Source: Coxiella endosymbiont of Amblyomma sculptum | GTDB lineage: Bacteria; Pseudomonadota; Gammaproteobacteria; Coxiellales; Coxiellaceae | Assembly (NCBI RefSeq): GCF_009883795.1 | Contig: NZ_CP033868.1 | Coordinates: 62,001 to 126,000, forward strand | Length of the DNA: 64,000 nucleotides | Direction: 5' to 3' | Shown here: positions 30,498-41,515 of the stretch, one piece after another | Layout of the letters: every line of letters starts with the position of its first letter | How positions within the stretch are numbered: position 1 is the stretch's first letter | The notes under the pieces: model-generated | Database searches by the model: none | Seen by the model: only the letters and a program-made list of their open reading frames with translations | What the model was told of the DNA's origin: nothing | Position numbers and translations under genes: made by a program

Positions 30498-30633
30498 ACA
30501 GCAATCGATGGATTTTTTCGATGGTTTTATTGTCTACAATTACTGCAGAAGAGTGAAAACGATACAATTCGCAATCGCACAAGATGTGTCGAGTTTGTTG
30601 GGTTTGGGATAGATCGTTTGGTTTATTAAACAT
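30478..30633 (-). pseudogene. rnfB: Frame-shifted N-terminal fragment of rnfB
   Basis: ATG 30633 opens a 51-residue frame that reads LSQTQQTRHILCDC then [10 protein letters not shown], resembling the RnfB segment L-PQTQCTxCGxxxC followed by the Y-A-A-I helix. Two of the cluster cysteines appear as Gln and His. After an A6 run (+ strand T6, 30513-30518), the homologous continuation [11 protein letters not shown] lies in the frame of the downstream ferredoxin ORF. So the gene seems to have lost its N-terminal Fe-S site and then acquired a frameshift. Slippage at the A6 run could in principle rescue some product. Confidence 0.5.
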
Positions 30634-30649
30634 GGAGTTTTTCGTTTTT

Positions 30650-32287
30650 TTATTGGAGCAGTTGAACTATAGATTCTAGTGTTATTCTCTGTATTAAAGG
30701 ATGGAATGGGTTAATAGGATGAGCCAGTAGTGGATTTTTTAAATTTTCGAAATTCAATTCACCACAGTTGAGAAATATTTCTACTTTCTGCGCTGTATTT
30801 GGTAAAATGGGTTTCAGGTAAGTCGTTAAAATTTTAAATAAATTTAGTCCTTGTGTACAAACGGCCTGGATTCGCTTTTCTTGGCCAGGTTCTCTTGCCA
30901 ATATCCATGGTTTTTCTTTATCGATATATTGATTGGCTCGATCAGTAAGCGTCATAATCGTACGTACAACTTTTCGGTAGTTTAAAGTTTCATAATACTG
31001 AAGAATTTTCTCTTCAACTTCTATAAAAGACTCATACAACAAAAGTTCTGGTAGCGTTTCGGATAATTTGATTTCTTTGTTTTTGGTAAAAAAACTAGCG
31101 CAACGACTGGCCAAGTTGATATATTTTCCAACCAAATCAGCATTGATACGTCGGAAAAAATCTTCCGGATTAAAATCAATATCCTCAATGTGAGAACCTA
31201 ATTTAGCAGCAAAATAGTATCGCAAGTATTCTAGATTCAAACTCTTTAAATATTGACGAGCGGTGATAAACGTTTCTCGGGATTTCGACATTTTTTGACC
31301 CTTAATAGTAAGATAACCGTGTACGCAGATTTTTGTTGGCAAACGGAAATTTGCACTGGAAAGTATGGCTGGCCAAAAAAGAGTATGAAAATAAATAATG
31401 TCTTTTCCTATGAAATGGTACAGTTCGGTTGCACTTTCCTCTTTCCAATAAAAATCAAAATCAATTTCTGCGCGTCTCTCGATGAGATTTTTTAAGCTAG
31501 CCATGTAGCCAACGGGGGCATCCATCCATACATAGAAGTATTTATTGTTCAAGTCAGGAATTTTAAAACCAAAATAAGGAGAGTCCCGAGAAATGTTCCA
31601 CGCCTTCAAATCGTTTGCAAACCATTCGTTCAATTTGTTTACAACTTGAGGTTGCAAATGACCTTCACTAATCCAGTGTTTCAGAAAATTTCTATACCGA
31701 TTTAAAGCAAAAAAGCAATGTTTTGAGTATTTTTGTATAGGTTTAGTACCAGAAAAAGCGGAAATTGGATTAATTAATTCTGTAGGATTGTATGTAGCGC
31801 CACACAACTCACAAACATCGCCGTACTGATTTGGCGCTCTGCAGCGAGGACACAGTCCCCGAATAAACCGATCAGGGAGAAATATATTGCGCATAGGATC
31901 GTAAGCTTGCAAAACAGTTTCTGTAAAAATATCACCATTTTCTTTTAATTTCTGATAAATGAATTCGGATAGTATACGATTTTCAGAAGAATGTGTTGTA
32001 TAGAAATTATCAAAATTAATTAAAAAATCAGAAAAATCTCTGGCATGTTCTTTGTGCATTTTGGTTACGAAGACTTCGGGAGAGATACCCAATTTTTGGG
32101 CAGCAATCATAACAGCAGTTCCATGAGCATCTTCTCCACAGATGTAAAGACATGAATTTCCGGAAAGACGTTGAAAACGTACCCAAATGTCAGATTGGAT
32201 ATATCCTACCATGTGTCCCAGATGAATTGGCCCATTGGAATAAGGAAAAGCAGCGGTAACTAAAATGTATCTTTTTTTTGTATGCAC
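30650..32287 (-). CDS. metG: Methionyl-tRNA synthetase
   Basis: Class I synthetase charging tRNA-Met. [19 protein letters not shown] carries the HIGH-type [21 protein letters not shown] is the four-cysteine zinc knuckle near residues 147-163, and [10 protein letters not shown] holds KMSKS near residue 334. The 545-residue length lacks the C-terminal tRNA-binding/dimerisation domain of E. coli MetG (677), as in many bacteria. Start GTG 32287. Upstream lies a 9-bp inverted repeat only 11 nt from the start. Confidence 0.95.
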   Translation of the reverse strand: MHTKKRYILVTAAFPYSNGPIHLGHMVGYIQSDIWVRFQRLSGNSCLYICGEDAHGTAVMIAAQKLGISPEVFVTKMHKEHARDFSDFLINFDNFYTTHSSENRILSEFIYQKLKENGDIFTETVLQAYDPMRNIFLPDRFIRGLCPRCRAPNQYGDVCELCGATYNPTELINPISAFSGTKPIQKYSKHCFFALNRYRNFLKHWISEGHLQPQVVNKLNEWFANDLKAWNISRDSPYFGFKIPDLNNKYFYVWMDAPVGYMASLKNLIERRAEIDFDFYWKEESATELYHFIGKDIIYFHTLFWPAILSSANFRLPTKICVHGYLTIKGQKMSKSRETFITARQYLKSLNLEYLRYYFAAKLGSHIEDIDFNPEDFFRRINADLVGKYINLASRCASFFTKNKEIKLSETLPELLLYESFIEVEEKILQYYETLNYRKVVRTIMTLTDRANQYIDKEKPWILAREPGQEKRIQAVCTQGLNLFKILTTYLKPILPNTAQKVEIFLNCGELNFENLKNPLLAHPINPFHPLIQRITLESIVQLLQ

Positions 32288-32297
32288 AATAATGCTT

Positions 32298-32320
32298 ACG
32301 TTTCGTAATCAACGAAACGT
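32298..32320. promoter_or_regulatory. 9-bp perfect inverted repeat upstream of metG
   Basis: ACGTTTCGT (32298-32306) and ACGAAACGT (32312-32320) are exact inverted copies around a 5-nt loop. In the metG transcript the hairpin would end about 11 nt from the start codon, close to where the ribosome binds. It could be an operator or an RNA element. Function unknown. Confidence 0.55.
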
Positions 32321-32560
32321 CAATCGATGTTCATTTTACCAAAGATTCGCTTGTTACTAAAGATTCACTTGAAGTTGTTTAGTGTTATCTTTTTTGATAC
32401 TATTCCGCCGGGATTTTTTTGTTTTAGAAACAATAAGAAATCGGTTTTTAGGAAGAAACTGTGTTTTTCTTTTTATTACGGAAAGATTCTGGGAAGAATG
32501 AAGTATGGATTTGTAACGGAAGTATTTTAAGCAAATAGAAAAATAAATGGTTGAATCCTC

Positions 32561-33394
32561 GTGAAAGAAACACTTATTTGCAATAAGCTAAAGAGTCGTT
32601 CTATATCAGCTCGCGCGGTGCAAGTAGGGCAGGGAACCCCTGCGATCAAAAATATTATTTCTGTTGCTTCAGGAAAAGGCGGTGTTGGAAAATCAACCGT
32701 TTCTGCTAATCTTGCTGTGGCGCTGTACAGAGAGGGAGCTGAGGTAGGGTTACTGGATGCAGACATTCACGGTCCTAATCAGGCTGTTATTTTAGGAATT
32801 CGCGAGAAATCGCGAGTTAATAATGAAAAAAAAATTGTTCCTCTTCGTCAGCACGGTATTCAATCGGTGTCTATGAGTTATCTAATCGATACAAAAACTC
32901 CGATAATATGGAGAGGTCCAATAGTGAGCCAAGCCTTATATCAGCTGGTTTACGAAACATTGTGGGAAGATCTCGATTTTCTTATTCTGGATTTGCCTCC
33001 AGGGACAGGCGATGTACCTATAACTTTGTCTAAAAAAGTTTCTGTGTCTGGAACCGTTATTGTCACTACTCCGCAAAAAGTAGCTTTAGTTGATGCCGGT
33101 AAAGCACTTGCAATGTTTAGAAAATTGGGTATTCCTGTTTTAGGAATTATTGAAAATATGGCGACTTACAAATGCCTCTATTGTAACCATGAAGAACCGA
33201 TTTTTGGAAAAGGAGGTGGAAAAAGAATGGCTGACGCTAATGGTATCCCTTTTCTGGGAAAAATACCTCTTGATATTGCTATTCGTAAAAATTCGGATAG
33301 AGGAATCCCCGCAGCGATTTCGGATCCAAATGGTTCTGTAGCAAAGATTTACCGAAGTATCGCTATTGCATTGGTGGAACAACTTCTATTGTAA
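32561..33394 (+). CDS. mrp: Iron-sulfur cluster carrier ATPase Mrp (ApbC/NBP35 family)
   Basis: P-loop ATPase that carries Fe-S clusters to apoproteins. [20 protein letters not shown] is the deviant Walker A near residue 40, [11 protein letters not shown] follows, [13 protein letters not shown] is the Walker B region, and [14 protein letters not shown] has the CxxC that binds the bridging cluster near residue 203. At 277 residues it lacks the full N-terminal MIP18-like domain of E. coli Mrp (369). Start GTG 32561. Clients in this window could include AcnA and Nth. Confidence 0.93.
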   Translation: MKETLICNKLKSRSISARAVQVGQGTPAIKNIISVASGKGGVGKSTVSANLAVALYREGAEVGLLDADIHGPNQAVILGIREKSRVNNEKKIVPLRQHGIQSVSMSYLIDTKTPIIWRGPIVSQALYQLVYETLWEDLDFLILDLPPGTGDVPITLSKKVSVSGTVIVTTPQKVALVDAGKALAMFRKLGIPVLGIIENMATYKCLYCNHEEPIFGKGGGKRMADANGIPFLGKIPLDIAIRKNSDRGIPAAISDPNGSVAKIYRSIAIALVEQLLL

Positions 33395-33453
33395 ATCGAT
33401 TGGTTGTTGTAGAGGAAATTTTCCGCTGTCACTGTGAGAGAAAAAATAAAACA

Positions 33454-34017
33454 ATGCCGATCAAATCAGACAAGTGGATTCGATACATGGCTGAATTTTA
33501 TGGAATGATTAGCCCTTTTGAATCGAATCAAGTTTGTTACGCACAATCGGGAAAGATTGTGTCTTACGGAACTTCGAGTTATGGATACGACGTTCGTTGT
33601 GCGAACGAATTCAAAATTTTTACTAACATTAACACTTCTGTTGTTGATCCAAAAAATTTTGATCGCAATGGTTTTGTGGATTTGAAAGCAGACGTTTGCA
33701 CTATACCGCCAAATTCTTTTGTTCTGGCTTGTACAGTGGAATATTTTAAAATTCCGAGAAATGTATTGACAATTTGTCTAGGAAAATCTACTTATGCGCG
33801 ATGTGGAATCACTATCAATGTTACGCCCTTAGAACCTGAATGGGAAGGACATGTTACTTTGGAGTTTTCTAACACTACCAGCTCCCCTGCTAAGATTTAC
33901 GCTCATGAAGGGATTGCACAAATGTTGTTCTTAGAGTCTGATGAAGTTTGTGAGATTTCTTATAAAGATCGCGGAGGGAAATACCAAGGTCAACAAGGGA
34001 TAACTCTACCGCGATAG
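33454..34017 (+). CDS. dcd: dCTP deaminase
   Basis: Converts dCTP to dUTP, the source of dUMP for thymidylate synthase. [29 protein letters not shown] and [17 protein letters not shown] with the catalytic Glu near residue 138 are family motifs, and the C-terminus ends [15 protein letters not shown] 33454 gives 187 residues and the [10 protein letters not shown] start used by this subgroup; an in-frame TTG at 33400 is disregarded. It lies between mrp and pyrG, with nucleotide supply as its context. Confidence 0.95.
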   Translation: MPIKSDKWIRYMAEFYGMISPFESNQVCYAQSGKIVSYGTSSYGYDVRCANEFKIFTNINTSVVDPKNFDRNGFVDLKADVCTIPPNSFVLACTVEYFKIPRNVLTICLGKSTYARCGITINVTPLEPEWEGHVTLEFSNTTSSPAKIYAHEGIAQMLFLESDEVCEISYKDRGGKYQGQQGITLPR

Positions 34018-35703
<1,686 letters not shown>

Positions 35704-35812
35704 ATCTGTAGAATAAAAAAGTATATAGAAAATTTGGGATTTTGCAATATCTTGGATGACTGTTATTTTTCTTTAGTTGTAGGATTGGTGATAGAAAGTC
35801 GGTAATAGAAAA

Positions 35813-36013
35813 GTGAATATTTTTTGGATACAGCAAACGAACTTAATTCAATCTTTTAAAGAACAAAGATTTCGAGTTGGATTTTTATCACAATCAATTT
35901 GTTTCTTATCTGGTTTTGTCCAAGTAGGTGCGCAGAGAGATAAAGGCAGTTGTTGTGAACAAAGGAGGCTATATTTTGGATTCGGGAACGAAGTTTCGGA
36001 AAAAATTTTTTAG
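35813..36013 (+). pseudogene. kdsA: Remnant of kdsA (KDO-8-phosphate synthase)
   Basis: A 66-codon frame in the pyrG-eno gap, the normal place of kdsA. It contains CCEQRRLYFGFGNEV, which resembles the KdsA signature CxRGxxFGYxNLV, and, before it, GFLSQSICFLSGFVQVG, which could correspond to the AFLxRQTD region. About three quarters of a 280-codon gene is missing, so it cannot be functional. The rest of 35704-36035 holds nothing else. A GTG start and a fortuitous AAAGGAGG inside the frame do not imply expression. Support is motif plus position only. Confidence 0.4.
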
Positions 36014-36035
36014 ATAAGTTGATTTTTGGTGTTTT

Positions 36036-37325
36036 GTGAAATCTACTATTGTTGATATTGTCGCTCGTGAAATTTTAGATTCTCGTGGAAATCCTACGAT
36101 TTCTGTAGAGGTTGTATTGTCTTCTCGCGCGAGGGGTTTTGCTGCGGTACCTTCTGGAGCCTCTATTGGTAAGGGTGAAGCTATAGAATTACGCGATAAC
36201 GATTTCAGTCGTTATAGAGGACAGGGCGTATTGCAGGCGATAGAAAACGTAAACGGCCCCATTCGGAATTCTTTACTGGGTCAAGATCCGGGATTACAGG
36301 AAGATATTGATCGTATTATGATTGAGTTGGATGGAACAGAAGATAAGTCTAATTTAGGTGCCAATGCAATTCTTGGAGTGTCTTTAGCGGTAGCTTACGC
36401 TGCATCTGACGACGCTGATCTTCCCTTATATCGCTATTTAGGGGGCGAAGAAGGTCCATTTAGTATTCCTATCCCTATGATGAATATTATAAACGGTGGA
36501 GTGCATGCACATAACAATTTAGATTTTCAGGAATTTATGATTGTCCCACTAGGAGCCCCGAATTTTACTGAAGCTTTACGCTATGGATCTGAGGTTTTTC
36601 ATGCATTAAAGCATCGTTTAATGTCTTATGGGTTGGTACCTTCTGTCGGTGATGAGGGCGGCTTTTCTTTAGATTCATTAAACACTGAATCGGTATTCGA
36701 ATTAATTTTGGAATCTGTTGAAGATGCTCACTATACTCCGGGGAAAGACATTTGGTTAGCATTTGATGCGGCGAGTTCAGAATTCTATCGAGAAAAATAT
36801 TATCTCTTTGAGAACAAAAAAATTACTAGTGAAGCTCTAATCGATCGTTATATGGAATGGGTAAAAAAATATCCCATTATTTCTATTGAAGATGGTCTCT
36901 CTGAGAGAGATTGGACTGGCTGGAGATTGTTGACAAAACGCCTTGGCAAGACAATACAGTTGGTAGGAGATGATATTTTTGTTACGAATACAAAAATTCT
37001 TAAGGAGTGTATTGAAAATAATATAGGAAATGCCATTTTAGTTAAGCCTAATCAAATAGGTACTTTAACAGAAACATTAGCCGTTATAGGATTAGCTAAA
37101 AATTCCGGATATGGTGTTGTTGTGTCTCATCGTTCTGGAGAAACAGAGGATACTACGATTTCTGATTTAGCAGTGGCAACTGCCGCAGGGCAAATAAAAA
37201 CAGGTTCTTTATGTCGATCCGAAAGAATAGCCAAATACAATCGTCTTTTGCGGATTGAGTGCGAACTTAAAGAAAAAGCACCGTACACCGGAAGAAAAAT
37301 TTTTCCCTTAACAAGAACAGAATAA
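36036..37325 (+). CDS. eno: Enolase
   Basis: Glycolytic 2-phosphoglycerate dehydratase. It begins [19 protein letters not shown], with [14 protein letters not shown] (substrate loop), [26 protein letters not shown], and metal/acid residues in [21 protein letters not shown] and GDDIFVTN. The catalytic lysine is in [12 protein letters not shown] near residue 340. Length 429 is normal. GTG 36036. Downstream an ftsB remnant follows, the standard eno-ftsB pair. Confidence 0.97.
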   Translation: MKSTIVDIVAREILDSRGNPTISVEVVLSSRARGFAAVPSGASIGKGEAIELRDNDFSRYRGQGVLQAIENVNGPIRNSLLGQDPGLQEDIDRIMIELDGTEDKSNLGANAILGVSLAVAYAASDDADLPLYRYLGGEEGPFSIPIPMMNIINGGVHAHNNLDFQEFMIVPLGAPNFTEALRYGSEVFHALKHRLMSYGLVPSVGDEGGFSLDSLNTESVFELILESVEDAHYTPGKDIWLAFDAASSEFYREKYYLFENKKITSEALIDRYMEWVKKYPIISIEDGLSERDWTGWRLLTKRLGKTIQLVGDDIFVTNTKILKECIENNIGNAILVKPNQIGTLTETLAVIGLAKNSGYGVVVSHRSGETEDTTISDLAVATAAGQIKTGSLCRSERIAKYNRLLRIECELKEKAPYTGRKIFPLTRTE

Positions 37326-37337
37326 AGAGGTTGTTTT

Positions 37338-37524
37338 AATTTCCGCTATTTTGTATTTTTTGTAGTATTGACTTTTTCGGTTTGGATCGGGTTGGTGTCC
37401 GATCACACTCCTTCTTTGTACAAATATTAAAATCAGATGTCTAAAAACAAAAAATGCAAAAGTGTTAAGAAGAAGCACAACTTTTTTAATTGTCGATGTT
37501 TTTGACTTAAAATGCAAAAATTGA
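37338..37524 (+). pseudogene. ftsB: Decayed ftsB (divisome protein) remnant
   Basis: Directly after eno, the universal gammaproteobacterial ftsB slot, two frames together recreate an FtsB outline. The first carries a hydrophobic transmembrane-like FVFFVVLTFSVWIGL then a TAA. The second, starting at 37444, carries a coiled-coil-like KTKNAKVLRRS and DVFDLKCKN, which resembles the EVxDLKxG end of FtsB, closing with TGA at 37522-37524. There is no start codon in the first frame. Also in this spacer is a 6-bp hairpin at 37385-37404 with no T-run. Confidence 0.5.
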
Positions 37525-37609
37525 ATTTTGCATCTTCGTTTCTGTCTGTTGGCTTTGACAATTATAGATTTTGCAGACTGTATCGTAAGATTAGATACAA
37601 GATGTTAGT

Positions 37610-38398
37610 ATGTTTTCTATGAAAACCACTTCTACAGAAAAAAAATTGCATTTATTGCTTTCTAATGATGATGGTGTATACGCAAAAGGTTTGTCAATTT
37701 TGGTTAGCTCTTTGAGAGAATTTGGTCGCGTAAATGTCGTAGCACCGGATCGCAATCGCAGCGGAGCAAGCAATTCTTTAACTCTACATGCCCCTCTGCA
37801 TATCAGGAATTTAGAAAATGGAATGATTAGTGTAGAAGGCACACCTACTGATTGTGTACATTTAGCCATTACAGGAATACTTCAGGAAGTGCCCGATATG
37901 GTGGTAGCTGGAATTAACGATGGTCCTAATTTGGGTGATGATGTTTGGTATTCTGGGACAGTGGCTGCCGCTATGGAGGGACGTTTTTTGGGTCTCCCCG
38001 CATTGGCAGTTTCTTTGGTAGGAGAACGATTTTCTTACCACGAAACAGCGGCTGAAGTTACTCGACGATTGATTAAACATATCGTAAAAGATTCTTTACC
38101 TCCTAATACGATACTGAACATCAACGTACCAGATTTACCTTATCGAGAACTAAGAGGGTTCAGAATTACCCGATTGGGCGCTCGCCATCGATCTGAACCG
38201 ATAGTGCGACAGATTGATCCTCGCGGACGTCCTATTTATTGGGTAGGAGCAGCAGGAGCTGAACAAGATGCGGGTCCAGGAACAGACTTTTTTGCCATTA
38301 ACAGTCAATGCGTTTCAATTACTCCATTGCGTGTGGATCTTACTTACTATGAAGCTTTTGATCAACTGGCTAATTGGGTAAAAGGAGTGGGTACATGA
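37610..38398 (+). CDS. surE: 5'/3'-nucleotidase SurE
   Basis: Metal-dependent nucleoside monophosphatase that acts on 5' and 3' nucleotides. LLLSNDDGVYAKG carries the metal aspartates near residue 20, VVAPDRNRSGASNSLTL the conserved Asn-Ser loop, GTPTDCVHLAI and VVAGINDGPNLGDDVWYSGTV complete the site. Length 262 is slightly over the family average (about 250). ATG 37610 used; ATG 37619 is possible. Its stop overlaps a following ATG as ATGA, pointing to a former downstream operon partner that is now degraded. Confidence 0.95.
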   Translation: MFSMKTTSTEKKLHLLLSNDDGVYAKGLSILVSSLREFGRVNVVAPDRNRSGASNSLTLHAPLHIRNLENGMISVEGTPTDCVHLAITGILQEVPDMVVAGINDGPNLGDDVWYSGTVAAAMEGRFLGLPALAVSLVGERFSYHETAAEVTRRLIKHIVKDSLPPNTILNINVPDLPYRELRGFRITRLGARHRSEPIVRQIDPRGRPIYWVGAAGAEQDAGPGTDFFAINSQCVSITPLRVDLTYYEAFDQLANWVKGVGT

Positions 38399-38580
38399 GA
38401 AAAATAAGATCTGGCGTTCCAATTTGTTTTATTTTTATCATAACAAATATAAAGTAAAAAGGATTTTAGTTTGCAAAGGATTTGGGCTACAGCTAAGATA
38501 TTTTCAGAGGGGTAACGGTAAAAACCTTTCTCTGGTTTTCCTCTTTTAGAGAGGATGGGAACTTAAAATCTAGTCTTTGT
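38395..38580 (+). pseudogene. Possible nlpD (LysM/M23 peptidase) remnant
   Basis: ATG 38395 overlaps the surE stop as ATGA and starts a 20-codon frame that ends at TAA. Further on, RIWATAKIFS occurs in one frame and GNGKNLSL in the next, vaguely like the start of an M23 domain (WPxxGxIxxxFS followed by GNKGI). In many gammaproteobacteria surE is followed by nlpD and rpoS; neither is intact here. The resemblance is weak, so this is a suggestion based mostly on position. Confidence 0.25.
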
Positions 38581-38787
38581 GTGGTGGGTAGTCACGCGTT
38601 TGTGAAACAATATATAACTCAATCGGATTTACCGATTTCGTGTCCTATGAAAGGACATAGTCTTTGGGACGCTCATCCTCGAGTGTATCTGCCTATTGAA
38701 CAAAGGGGATTTTTTATCTGCCCCTATTGTGGGGTTAAGTATATTTTAGAAAATTTCGACAGAAAATGTAAGAACAGAAAAAACTGA
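38581..38787 (+). CDS. Zinc-finger domain-containing protein (zf-CHCC type)
   Basis: A 68-residue protein with ISCPMKGHSLWDAHPRVYLPI and FFICPYCGVKYIL, which matches the zf-CHCC domain (PF10276), seen also in the NDUFS6 complex I subunit. Cys, His, Cys, Cys ligands are at CPMKGH, HPRVYL and CPYC. A very basic C-terminus ends KCKNRKN. GTG 38581 or GTG 38584 may start it. Function not defined. It stands alone between the surE region and convergent pgpA. Confidence 0.75.
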   Translation: MVGSHAFVKQYITQSDLPISCPMKGHSLWDAHPRVYLPIEQRGFFICPYCGVKYILENFDRKCKNRKN

Positions 38788-38821
38788 AATTTAATATAAA
38801 CGGGTTCGGTTAGGTTTTGGT

Positions 38822-39253
38822 TTAAAAAAAGTTTGTAAATAGATGTTTGAAATTGATAATAGCCATTAAGGTAGACCACGCGTACAAAGCAGCTATTGTA
38901 TCATCAACCATCACTCCCATACCGCCTTTAATGTTCTTTTCAATCCATTCGATAGGCCAGGGTTTCCAGATGTCGAATGTACGAAACAAAACAAAACCCA
39001 CGGCAACGTAATACCAAATCTTAGGGACAGAGACCATGACAAATAAAAATCCGACCATTTCATCCCATACAACCCTTGGATGGTCTAAAGATTTTAGATG
39101 ACGGTTGGTGACATCACAAACAACTATACCAAAAACAAAAAGAGCATAGACTACAATACTGTAAGTTAATAAGGAAAATTGACGTAAAAAAAAATAAAAC
39201 ATTGCTCCCAATAGCGTTCCAAACGTACCTGGCATACAAGGTAATAATCCCAT
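38822..39253 (-). CDS. pgpA: Phosphatidylglycerophosphatase A
   Basis: Membrane enzyme that dephosphorylates PGP to phosphatidylglycerol. LLPCMPGTFGTL is the family signature, DHPRVVWDEMVGF carries conserved acidic residues, and DIWKPWPI plus GGMGVMVDDTIAA complete the active region; four hydrophobic segments follow the family pattern. The first ATG (39253) falls inside the family motif, since the upstream codons read KFVSFGFGMG. That frame stays open to a TAG at 39377-39379 without any ATG, GTG or TTG. Either a rare start such as ATA 39340 or ATT 39334 is used, or the original start is lost. Confidence 0.85.
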   Translation of the reverse strand: MGLLPCMPGTFGTLLGAMFYFFLRQFSLLTYSIVVYALFVFGIVVCDVTNRHLKSLDHPRVVWDEMVGFLFVMVSVPKIWYYVAVGFVLFRTFDIWKPWPIEWIEKNIKGGMGVMVDDTIAALYAWSTLMAIINFKHLFTNFF

Positions 39254-39340
39254 CCCAAACCCGAAAGAGACAAATTTTATAAGATTTATTGGTATGTCTT
39301 GGAAAACACCATTTTTCTTTTTAGGATTAGAAATATTTAT

Positions 39341-39839
39341 GTTATCTTTCTGTACGTAGTTGTCTGCTACAAATTCCTATTGAGATTCTTATTGGATGTA
39401 TAAACTGTACCGAAAAAGAACACTAAAATTCTTCCGTATTTTTAACACAAGTTGATTTCCGCAAAAGTTAGACAATACGTTCTTAAAGCACAGAAAACTC
39501 TGATCTCTTATTTTTTCTGCACAATATTTCATTTTCTTTCTGTTGTTTAAAATGTTTACAAAATCGCATCTGGATTCCGTTCCTATTCCGATAGATTAGC
39601 TTCTAGTGGTTTTTGTAAAGACGAAGAATTTTCCCAACAATTCTCCTCACCCCAGACTACTCTCGAGATGCGGATAAAAATCGGTAGGACGGATATAAAA
39701 ATTAGATTTTTCCACATTAAATATCGCGAAAATAGGAGTATGGTCTCTGTATAAAATAGGCAAAATTGCGAAACGGTTTGTTTTATATTTGTATATTATA
39801 AGTACATAAAGTTGCTTTGAGAAAGAATTACTTTAAAAT
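39341..39839. other. Long spacer between pgpA and rimK without a recognised gene
   Basis: About 500 nt between two leftward genes. It is AT-rich, broken by stops in all frames and shows no tRNA, repeat or clear hairpin with a T-run. Conserved neighbours of pgpA elsewhere (thiL, nusB) leave no recognisable motif. It may be fully eroded coding DNA. Confidence 0.4.
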
Positions 39840-40745
39840 TCATCCTTGATAGCGATTATATCCTTTGATTGGTTTAGCATTCCTTTCTATGAAATTGATA
39901 ATCATTCCAGCAATATCCAGACGGGTGATCGTTTCTATCCCATACAATCCTGGTGATGAGTTGACTTCAAGTACTAGAGGTCCACGTTTTGAACGCAGCA
40001 AATCAACACCAGCCATATTAAGCCCCATAGTCTTGGCCGCATTAATGGCAATTTCTCTTTCTTTTGGGGTAATTTTAACTAATTTAATTGCTCCTCCTCG
40101 GTGTACATTGGATCGGAAATCCCCAGACCGCGCTTCTCGCAACATAGACGCAACCACCTTGTTGTTAATAACAAAACAACGCACATCCTGTCCTTGAGTT
40201 TCTCCGACGAATTCCTGAATAATAATGTTCACTTTCAATCCCAAAAATGCTTGTATTACACTTTCCGCCGCTTTTTTAGTTTCGGCTAAGACTACTCCGA
40301 TCCCTTGTGTTCCTTCAATAAGTTTAATAATTAAAGGAGGGCCTCCTACCATTTGAATAAGATCGTCGATATCATCAGGCGAATGAGCAAAACCGGTAAC
40401 GGGCAGATCGATTCCTTTTCGGGAAAGAAATTGAAGAGAACGAAATTTGTCTCTAGATCGAGTAATAGCTATAGAAGAATTAAGACAAAAAATGCCCATC
40501 ATTTCAAATTGGCGTACTACAGCTGTCCCATAAAAGGTGATAGAGGAACCAATACGAGGAATGACAGCGTCATAGGTAGACAATTCTTTTCCCATATAGT
40601 GAATAGTAGGTTTTTCATGACTTAAGCTCATGTAGCATCGCAATGTATTAATGATTTTAACTTGGTGTCCTCGTGACCAAGCGGCTTCTTTTAAGCGATG
40701 GGTAGAGTAGAGTTCTTTCTTGGTTGACAAAATCACCATTCTCAC
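39840..40745 (-). CDS. rimK: Ribosomal protein S6 modification glutamate ligase RimK
   Basis: ATP-grasp ligase that adds glutamate residues to the C-terminus of ribosomal protein S6. Compared with E. coli RimK the match is extensive: [72 protein letters not shown] and [13 protein letters not shown] with the metal residues. The 301-residue length is normal. GTG 40745 overlaps the preceding stop as GTGA; ATG 40739 is the alternative. It is coupled to a RimB-like protease gene. Confidence 0.94.
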   Translation of the reverse strand: MRMVILSTKKELYSTHRLKEAAWSRGHQVKIINTLRCYMSLSHEKPTIHYMGKELSTYDAVIPRIGSSITFYGTAVVRQFEMMGIFCLNSSIAITRSRDKFRSLQFLSRKGIDLPVTGFAHSPDDIDDLIQMVGGPPLIIKLIEGTQGIGVVLAETKKAAESVIQAFLGLKVNIIIQEFVGETQGQDVRCFVINNKVVASMLREARSGDFRSNVHRGGAIKLVKITPKEREIAINAAKTMGLNMAGVDLLRSKRGPLVLEVNSSPGLYGIETITRLDIAGMIINFIERNAKPIKGYNRYQG

Positions 40746-41188
40746 TGAATAAAATCCTTATAACTAGCTATAAATGATCGACTGGGATTGACAACAGTGT
40801 TCTGTAAAGCCGATCGTCCTAACAACATTCGAAAACCCATTTTGTCGCGATTAGTGAGTGTAATTTCTATAGACCAACGTCTGTTACCTAGAATGACATT
40901 TGTCCTAATAGCGTAACGCAATTCTTTACAACCCCCCGAATTGGTTACAAACCTTCGATCCAGAATGTTTGCTTTACAAGCAACCATAACCTGATCGTTT
41001 TTTTGTATAGGATATAATCGAAAATGTAAACAATTACAGGGTTTTCTATGAAAGATTTTTACAGAAAAAGCATGTAAGACTGAGGTTCTTGCGCCAGTAT
41101 CGATTTTGGCTTTAATGCGATCGATTCCGAGATCAGGAAGAGCGATCCATTCGCGCCAACCGAGAATCATTAAGGGTACGTTTTTCAA
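40742..41188 (-). CDS. RimB/RloA-like retropepsin-type protease (PF05618)
   Basis: Family of small ATP-dependent zinc-protease/retropepsin-like proteins. [26 protein letters not shown]-type sequence (residues 8-33) includes the aspartic-protease-like DTGARTS, and MLLGRSAL is the C-terminal motif. In Pseudomonas a protein of this family, RimB, trims glutamates added by RimK, and here the gene overlaps rimK by 4 nt. The pairing makes control of S6 tail length the most likely role, but this is inference. TTG 41188 or ATG 41170 may be the start. Confidence 0.8.
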   Translation of the reverse strand: MKNVPLMILGWREWIALPDLGIDRIKAKIDTGARTSVLHAFSVKIFHRKPCNCLHFRLYPIQKNDQVMVACKANILDRRFVTNSGGCKELRYAIRTNVILGNRRWSIEITLTNRDKMGFRMLLGRSALQNTVVNPSRSFIASYKDFIQ

Positions 41189-41515
41189 AAATTACTCAAT
41201 CGCGCAACTACAAAACAAAAGAGAAGATACAATCAAAATTGATACGTATAAGTTCATAATACTATAAGGAAAATAATCATACTATAATTTTTGTCCATTG
41301 AGAGTCCCCTTTTGCTGTCAACAAATGAATGAAGGCGTTTCCTTCTTCTTTTAGAGACGGAAATGCCCTCGAATTTTAATGAACAATAAAAAAAGAGAAA
41401 TACAATATGGATGAGATTTGTGGTTTTTGTTTTGGTTTGGAATGTACTTTTTTTCATTTTCTGGGTAGCATAGCGTAAACGGTTCTTCAGAGAAGAGAGT
41501 TTTCTATGTGTGGGC
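41189..41515. other. Spacer between rimB-like gene and tRNA-Ile2
   Basis: No coding frame recognised. A 9-bp stem (one G-T pair) GGCGTTTCC at 41334-41342 with GGAAATGCC at 41359-41367 is the only clear structure; it has no T-run. Promoters for the divergent leftward operon and for the tRNA should be here. Confidence 0.35.

Noticed and set aside
35961-36017. Strong AAAGGAGG site followed by a 13-codon TTG frame ahead of eno, resembling a leader peptide
   Set aside because: The purine-rich stretch encodes the EQRR part of the kdsA-like motif in another frame, so it is better explained as remnant coding sequence than as a leader.
39254-39839. Possible thiL remnant upstream of pgpA
   Set aside because: No GDDxA-type motif or other ThiL signature was found in three minus-strand frames.
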